A stretch of 8,501 nt of DNA from Methanoregulaceae archaeon UBA288 (GTDB lineage: Archaea > Halobacteriota > Methanomicrobia > Methanomicrobiales > Methanospirillaceae): contig DAEF01000175.1 in NCBI GenBank assembly GCA_002495225.1, positions 1 to 8,501 of the forward strand. The letters are read 5' to 3'. The notes below the pieces were generated by a model. That model worked only from the letters and a program-made list of their open reading frames with translations. It did not search any database and was not told the origin of the DNA. This document shows, in pieces, positions 5,513 through 8,501 of this stretch (its first letter is position 1; the number at the start of each line of letters is the position of its first letter). Both the position numbers and the translations under genes were made by a program.

Positions 5513-6604
5513 TCACGAGAGCGGCCCCGTGACCAGCGGGTCGGGACCGCCGGCGGAGGGGGGCCGGGCCGCGCTCGCGTTCACCGTCCTCGTCGCGCCG
5601 TAGAACACGCCCCACGGCAGAGGCGGCCACCCGGCGACTGGCAGCTCCCTGGTCGTCATCTCCCCGATCGTCTCGTTCCCGCGATGGGTTGCGTTCCGCA
5701 TCGCCGTCCTGTTTGCCGTCGCTGTCTGGTTCGCGGTCGCGTCCTCCGCAACCGTCGCCGTCGCATTGCCCGCCGGCGCTGCGGGCTGGGCCGCCATCAG
5801 GACGCCGAGGACCGTCAGGTCCCCAGAGGCTGTCAGGTTCCCCAGCACCGTAAGATCCCCCTCGACCGTGTGGCTCCCCCGGATCGCGAGGTCCCCCGCG
5901 GTCACGGTCCCCATCGTGTCCGCCCCCGCCCTTGCGGGAAGGGTCCCGATCGCGCCCGGGCCGGCTACTGCCCCGCCGCCGGACGTCCCATCGTCGGGCG
6001 GGGCCGGCTGGCCGTCGTCCGGTTCCGTGGTGAGGGGCTCTCCGGGGACCGTGGCGTCGGCGTCCACGGCCTCCTCCGCGACCGGGGTCTCCCCGATCAC
6101 GGGGTCCTCTCCGTCGAAGAGGGTATCGCGGGACCCGGGCTCGGCGTCGTCACGGGACGCCCTGAGCGACCCGTCTTCCGCCTCCGGGCCGTCCAGCATC
6201 GTCCTGCCCTCCTCGGTCACGGCCCCCGCGACGTCCAGGGAGCCCTCCGCACCCGGATTACCCATCACCGTGAGGTCTCCCTTGACCGAGAGGTCTCCCC
6301 TGACCATCAGGTCGCCGTCGGTCCGCCCGCCGGCCCGGGAACGCGTGGCATTGCTCGGATTCCTCGCCAGCGTCGCGCTCCGTGTGGTCGTCGCGTTCCG
6401 CACGGCCCTCGTCGGCGTGGGCGCAGGCGTCACGCCGGTCTCGACCAGGTACGCGGTCCCGTCGCTCGCACCGACGGCCACGGTCGTTCCGTCGTCCGAG
6501 AGCGCCAGGGGGCGCGGCCCGCCGGCAACCGGGACATCCCAGGCGAGGGTCCCGTTAGAGTCGTAGATTTGGAGCGACCCGTCGTCCGAGGCGGCCGCGA
6601 CCAC
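5513..6604 (-). CDS. Uninterrupted 3' segment of the broken propeller gene (repeat insert)
   Basis: This is the longest open stretch of the frameshifted gene and the part an automatic caller would report, as 363 residues. Residues 1-60 are the last propeller blades (SLQIYDSNGTLAWDVPV, then DDGTTVAVGASDGTAYLVETG). Residues 61-95 are a Thr/Arg/Asn linker. Residues 97-162 hold the first six-residue array, 163-235 an acidic disordered linker, 237-270 the second array, and 280-345 an Asn/Ala/Thr-rich segment with several N-x-T sequons. The apparent stop at 5513 is an artefact of the last frame break: one base earlier the frame continues into a hydrophobic anchor ending CRRR at 5475. The apparent start at 6604 is an internal GTG within a blade, not a true initiation site. 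If the shifts are real mutations, this segment is probably not expressed on its own. Confidence 0.6.
   Translation of the reverse strand: MVAAASDDGSLQIYDSNGTLAWDVPVAGGPRPLALSDDGTTVAVGASDGTAYLVETGVTPAPTPTRAVRNATTTRSATLARNPSNATRSRAGGRTDGDLMVRGDLSVKGDLTVMGNPGAEGSLDVAGAVTEEGRTMLDGPEAEDGSLRASRDDAEPGSRDTLFDGEDPVIGETPVAEEAVDADATVPGEPLTTEPDDGQPAPPDDGTSGGGAVAGPGAIGTLPARAGADTMGTVTAGDLAIRGSHTVEGDLTVLGNLTASGDLTVLGVLMAAQPAAPAGNATATVAEDATANQTATANRTAMRNATHRGNETIGEMTTRELPVAGWPPLPWGVFYGATRTVNASAARPPSAGGPDPLVTGPLS
5525..5528 (-). other. Frame break 4 in the propeller gene
   Basis: Adding one base to this four-base run (GGGG on the coding strand) turns the premature stop after PLVTGPLS into PLVTGAALVILGIFAGLCRRR-like sequence, an anchor matching the paralog's LVILGALAGLRPRG. 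Confidence 0.6.
5795..5896 (-). repeat. Hexapeptide repeat block B (GDLxVx), six units
   Basis: Six consecutive six-residue units each begin with Gly: GDLAIR, GSHTVE, GDLTVL, GNLTAS, GDLTVL, GVLMAA (the last degenerate, the sixth residue falling just outside). Hydrophobic residues occupy positions 3 and 5. The period and alternation suggest a parallel beta-helix solenoid, two 18-residue turns in length. Confidence 0.8.
6119..6316 (-). repeat. Hexapeptide repeat block A (GDLxVx), five good and six decaying units
   Basis: Units GDLMVR, GDLSVK, GDLTVM, GNPGAE, GSLDVA are clear, then GAVTEE, GRTMLD, GPEAED, GSLRAS, RDDAEP, GSRDTL keep glycine on the same six-residue register in all but one unit while the hydrophobic positions fade. 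This looks like a solenoid grading into a disordered acidic linker. Confidence 0.7.
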
Positions 6605-6668
6605 GTCCCCGGTCCCCGAGACTGCGGCGCGGACCGCGCCCTTCGCGGCGGCCCGGTTCCACGCGAGC

Positions 6669-6673
6669 TTTCA
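6669..6673 (-). other. Frame break 3 in the propeller gene
   Basis: Coding-strand GTGAAAGC at this point needs one more base: FGPSGKLAWN then aligns with the paralog's FAPDGAPLWN and joins the two flanking blades in one frame. Confidence 0.6.
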
Positions 6674-7049
6674 CTCGGCCCGAACGAGAAGAGGCTCCCG
6701 TCGGAGGCGCCGGCCACGAAGAGGTCGGCCGCGGAGGGCGCCGCGAGCGACCGGACGGCGCCGCCGGTCAGGACGCTGCCGACCCGCTCCCCGGTCCGGT
6801 TGTAGAACTTGACCGAGCCCGCGCCGCCGACCGCGACCAGGCCCCCGGTCGCGTTCACGGCGATCGTGTGCGTGGCGGGGAGGTCGACGGCCCTGACCTG
6901 GCCCCCGCCACGCGAGAAGGCCCGCACTCCCTTCCGGTAGGCTGCTGCCACGACCGAGCCCGACTTCGAGGTCGCGACCTGGACGCCTCCACCCTTCGGG
7001 CCGACGCCCACGGAGCCGACGAGATGTCCGTCCCGGTCGAGGAACGCGA

Positions 7050-7056
7050 GGAGTTG
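7050..7056 (-). other. Frame break 2 in the propeller gene
   Basis: The coding strand reads CTCAACTCC; with one additional C (CTCAACCTCC) the product continues VLNLLAFLDRDGHLVGSVG, aligning with the paralog's LLSTFSAKGARVGSTE. Confidence 0.6.
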
Positions 7057-7312
7057 AGCACGGCGAAGGGGCCACCGTCCCCGGAGACGGCGATGGAGGT
7101 GGTCTCGTTCGGCGCCGACCAGAGCTCGGTCCCGTTCGAGCCGGACGCGTCGACCCGGTCATCCGTCCCCGGGAGGACCGGGTCGGCATCGGGCGCGACC
7201 GCGACGTCGTTCGCCCGTAAGGACGTGCCGAGGAGGCTCCCGTTCCGGTCGAAGACGTGTGAAGAGCTGGAGGGGAAGGCACCACCCGACCCGTCGGACG
7301 AGAGCGCGACCG

Positions 7313-7315
7313 CCC
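7313..7315 (-). other. Frame break 1 in the propeller gene
   Basis: The coding strand has GGG here; a fourth G gives ILAGAVALSSDGSGGAF, a normal first propeller blade directly after the signal peptide, instead of an Arg/Ser/Pro-rich out-of-frame stretch. Confidence 0.65.
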
Positions 7316-7417
7316 GGCCAGGATCGGACCGTCATGGGTCCAGAGCGGCGCGACGCCGAACGCCGGGGCGGCGAGGGCAAGACAGAGGAGAAGCGCGAAC
7401 AGCACAGGATGCAGCAT

Positions 7418-7604
7418 GACCTTCAATGTCCTTTTTGGATCAGGAGGGGGTTTTAAAAACATCGCATCGTGGAAAGGAGGAGCACGGTCTTCCCTCCCGC
7501 ATGGTATAGGGCCCGGGGTTTGCGCATTCTGGCCAAAGATAAGGTTCGCTGCTCCCCGTTCTGGACGATAGCGCGCGGATGGCGGCCGAAGATATGTAAG
7601 GGGT
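7418..7604 (-). promoter_or_regulatory. Spacer between the two propeller paralogs
   Basis: This 187-base gap holds the TATA box of the downstream copy and, just after the upstream copy's stop, small AT-rich elements (TTACATATC near 7593 and CTTATCTTTGG near 7540, minus strand) that may serve as weak terminators or a second promoter. No gene is seen in it. Confidence 0.4.
7448..7458 (-). promoter_or_regulatory. TATA box of the downstream propeller gene
   Basis: On the minus strand TTTTTAAAACC forms a clear TATA box centred about 36 bases upstream of the ATG at 7415-7417. It predicts a transcription start near 7428 and a leader of about ten bases. It shows that the second paralog has its own promoter rather than relying on the first. 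Confidence 0.65.
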
Positions 7605-8501
7605 CTATCCGCGCGGGCGGAGCCCGGCCAACGCCCCGAGGATCACGAGGACGGCCACCGGCAATGCGAGCGGCGAGCCGCTCTTCGCAGCCCCTGCCGG
7701 GACCACGATGTGAAGCTGGGTCGTCGGGACCGCGGTCGCCGAGCCCGTAACGGACCCGCTGGGCGTCCCCGCTGCGCCGGCCGTGCCCGTCGCAGTCGGC
7801 TTCGGTGTGCTCGTGCCCGTGGCCTTCGGCGTGGTCCCGGCCGAGACTGGCTTGGCGCCCGTATCGAAGGCGCACGAGGTCCCCTCGTCGCAGCCGACAA
7901 CCACGGTCGTCCCGTCGGCCGAGAGCGCGAGCGAGCGCGGCTCGCCCGGGAGCGGCGCCTCCCAGAGCGGCGTCCCGTTCCCGGCGAGGACGTGGAGACG
8001 CTGGTCGGACGAGGCCGCCACGACCACGGCCCCGCTCCCCGAGACCGCGACCCGGTTCACCCTGGCGCCGAGCGACAGGTTCCAGAGGGGGGCGCCGTCC
8101 GGCGCGAACGCCGCGACGGTCCCGTCCTCGACGCCGGCCACGGTCAGGTTCGCGGAAGGGGTCATGGCCAGGGACCGGACCCGCCCATTGGTCGCGGGGC
8201 GGCCCAGGCGCTCGCCCGTGAGGTTGTAGAACTTGACCGACCCGCCGTCGCCGACCGCGACCAGGTCGCCGTCCGCGTTCAGGGCGAGCGCGCTCGGGTT
8301 CGCGAGATCGACGACCCAGCGCTTCGCCATCTTCCGCGTGAACGCCCGGACGCCGCCCCCGTCGATCGAGACGACCACCGAGCCGTTTTTCGAGAGCGCG
8401 ACCTCGCGGACGGAGCCGGTCGCCCCCGTCTCGGTCGAACCGACCCTGGCGCCCTTCGCGGAGAAGGTCGAGAGGAGCCCGCCCCGGCCGAGCGCCGCGA
8501 C
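7605..8501 (-). CDS. Propeller surface protein with C-terminal anchor, 5' end outside window
   Basis: The frame is open from the right edge to a stop at 7605 (298 visible residues), so the true start lies beyond the window; a GTG at 8376-8378 is only an internal valine. Residues 1-205 are repeated WD40/PQQ-like blades, with signatures SVREVALSKNGSVVVSIDGG, GSVKFYNLTGERLG, AAFAPDGAPLWNLSLG and HVLAGNGTPLWEAPLPGE. The repeated [AV]LSxDG[ST]xVVVG pattern is typical of these propellers. A Thr/Pro/Ala/Gly linker (about 208-265) precedes a hydrophobic anchor (PLALPVAVLVILGALAGL) ending RPRG. By analogy with its paralog it should have a signal peptide and display the propeller outside the cell. It is collinear with the downstream paralog blade by blade but lacks the hexapeptide insert. 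Ligand and function are unknown. Confidence 0.9.
   Translation of the reverse strand, partial: VAALGRGGLLSTFSAKGARVGSTETGATGSVREVALSKNGSVVVSIDGGGVRAFTRKMAKRWVVDLANPSALALNADGDLVAVGDGGSVKFYNLTGERLGRPATNGRVRSLAMTPSANLTVAGVEDGTVAAFAPDGAPLWNLSLGARVNRVAVSGSGAVVVAASSDQRLHVLAGNGTPLWEAPLPGEPRSLALSADGTTVVVGCDEGTSCAFDTGAKPVSAGTTPKATGTSTPKPTATGTAGAAGTPSGSVTGSATAVPTTQLHIVVPAGAAKSGSPLALPVAVLVILGALAGLRPRG

Larger units (their letters stand above)
5475..7417 (-). pseudogene. Frameshifted propeller surface protein gene with hexapeptide-repeat insert
   Basis: Read with four single-base corrections, this is one gene of about 648 residues. A signal peptide starts at ATG 7415-7417 (MLHPVLFALLLCLALAAPAF). A WD40/PQQ-like propeller follows (to about 325) with blade signatures such as GSVKFYNRTGERVG and DDGSLQIYDSNGTLAWDVPV. 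A Thr/Asn/Arg linker leads to hexapeptide block A, an acidic Pro/Gly linker, block B, an Asn-Ala-Thr segment full of sequons, and a C-terminal anchor ALVILGIFAGLCRRR. The frame breaks lie near 7314, 7053, 6671 and 5526, and each needs one extra base. Aligning to the intact paralog at 7605-8501 confirms every junction from the blades to the anchor. Third-position GC bias stays strong throughout, so this is either a very recent pseudogene or an intact gene with homopolymer errors in the sequence. A longer start at 7462 would lie inside the TATA box and is rejected. Confidence 0.75.

Noticed and set aside
4755..5603. Open frame of 282 codons overlapping the second secreted gene in another frame
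   Set aside because: Arg/Gly/His-rich shadow; the alternative frame gives a signal peptide, beta strands and a C-terminal anchor.
5795..6316. DNA-level repeats suggestive of a CRISPR or minisatellite
   Set aside because: The recurrences are degenerate at the base level and follow six-codon periodicity in the coding frame, so they reflect the protein repeat.
5291..6805. Open frame of 504 codons on the plus strand
   Set aside because: Overlaps the end of a real gene and runs antisense across the propeller gene; composition is almost entirely Arg, Gly and Pro without domains.
7418..7462. Upstream ATG at 7460-7462 as start of the broken propeller gene
   Set aside because: It would add MFLKPPPDPKRTLKV before a good signal peptide and falls within the TATA box; the ATG at 7415-7417 begins the hydrophobic signal directly.

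Overview
The window looks like a GC-rich euryarchaeal chromosome segment, most likely from a methanogen of the Methanomicrobiales type. This placement is inferred from several signs: an archaeal Sm-like (Lsm) protein, a winged-helix protein with a TFE-beta/RPC34-like cysteine motif, T-rich terminators and TATA-like boxes, and several secreted proteins with an N-terminal signal peptide, a Ser/Thr/Pro linker and a C-terminal hydrophobic segment ending in arginines. No mobile element, CRISPR array, tRNA or rRNA was seen.

Left part (1-2661, all minus strand). The 5' end of a universal stress protein gene runs off the left edge. A stretch of about 500 bases follows that holds its promoter and at most one doubtful small ORF. 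Next come a GNAT acetyltransferase and, upstream of it, a membrane-anchored right-handed beta-helix (pectate-lyase-fold) protein. These two form a translationally coupled pair: the acetyltransferase has no ATG, GTG or TTG available, and a CTG overlapping the upstream TGA is the best start.

Centre (2820-5445, plus strand). Divergent from the beta-helix operon is a tight pair, lsm followed five bases later by a 116-residue winged-helix protein with a C-terminal CX2CX3CX4C motif. I read this as a candidate TFE-beta-like basal transcription factor or Fe-S regulator. Two unrelated secreted, C-terminally anchored proteins of unknown function follow, each with its own promoter.

Right part (5475-8501, minus strand). 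Two tandem paralogous surface proteins carry WD40/PQQ-like beta-propeller repeats. The upstream copy is cut by the right edge but intact in what is visible. The downstream copy is readable end to end only after four single-base frame corrections, all in the same direction and all at or beside short homopolymers. It also carries a long insert absent from the paralog, with two arrays of strict six-residue GDLxVx repeats around an acidic linker. At least four, probably five, gene products in the window are envelope proteins, so the region is largely a cell-surface locus with an information-processing pair embedded in it.
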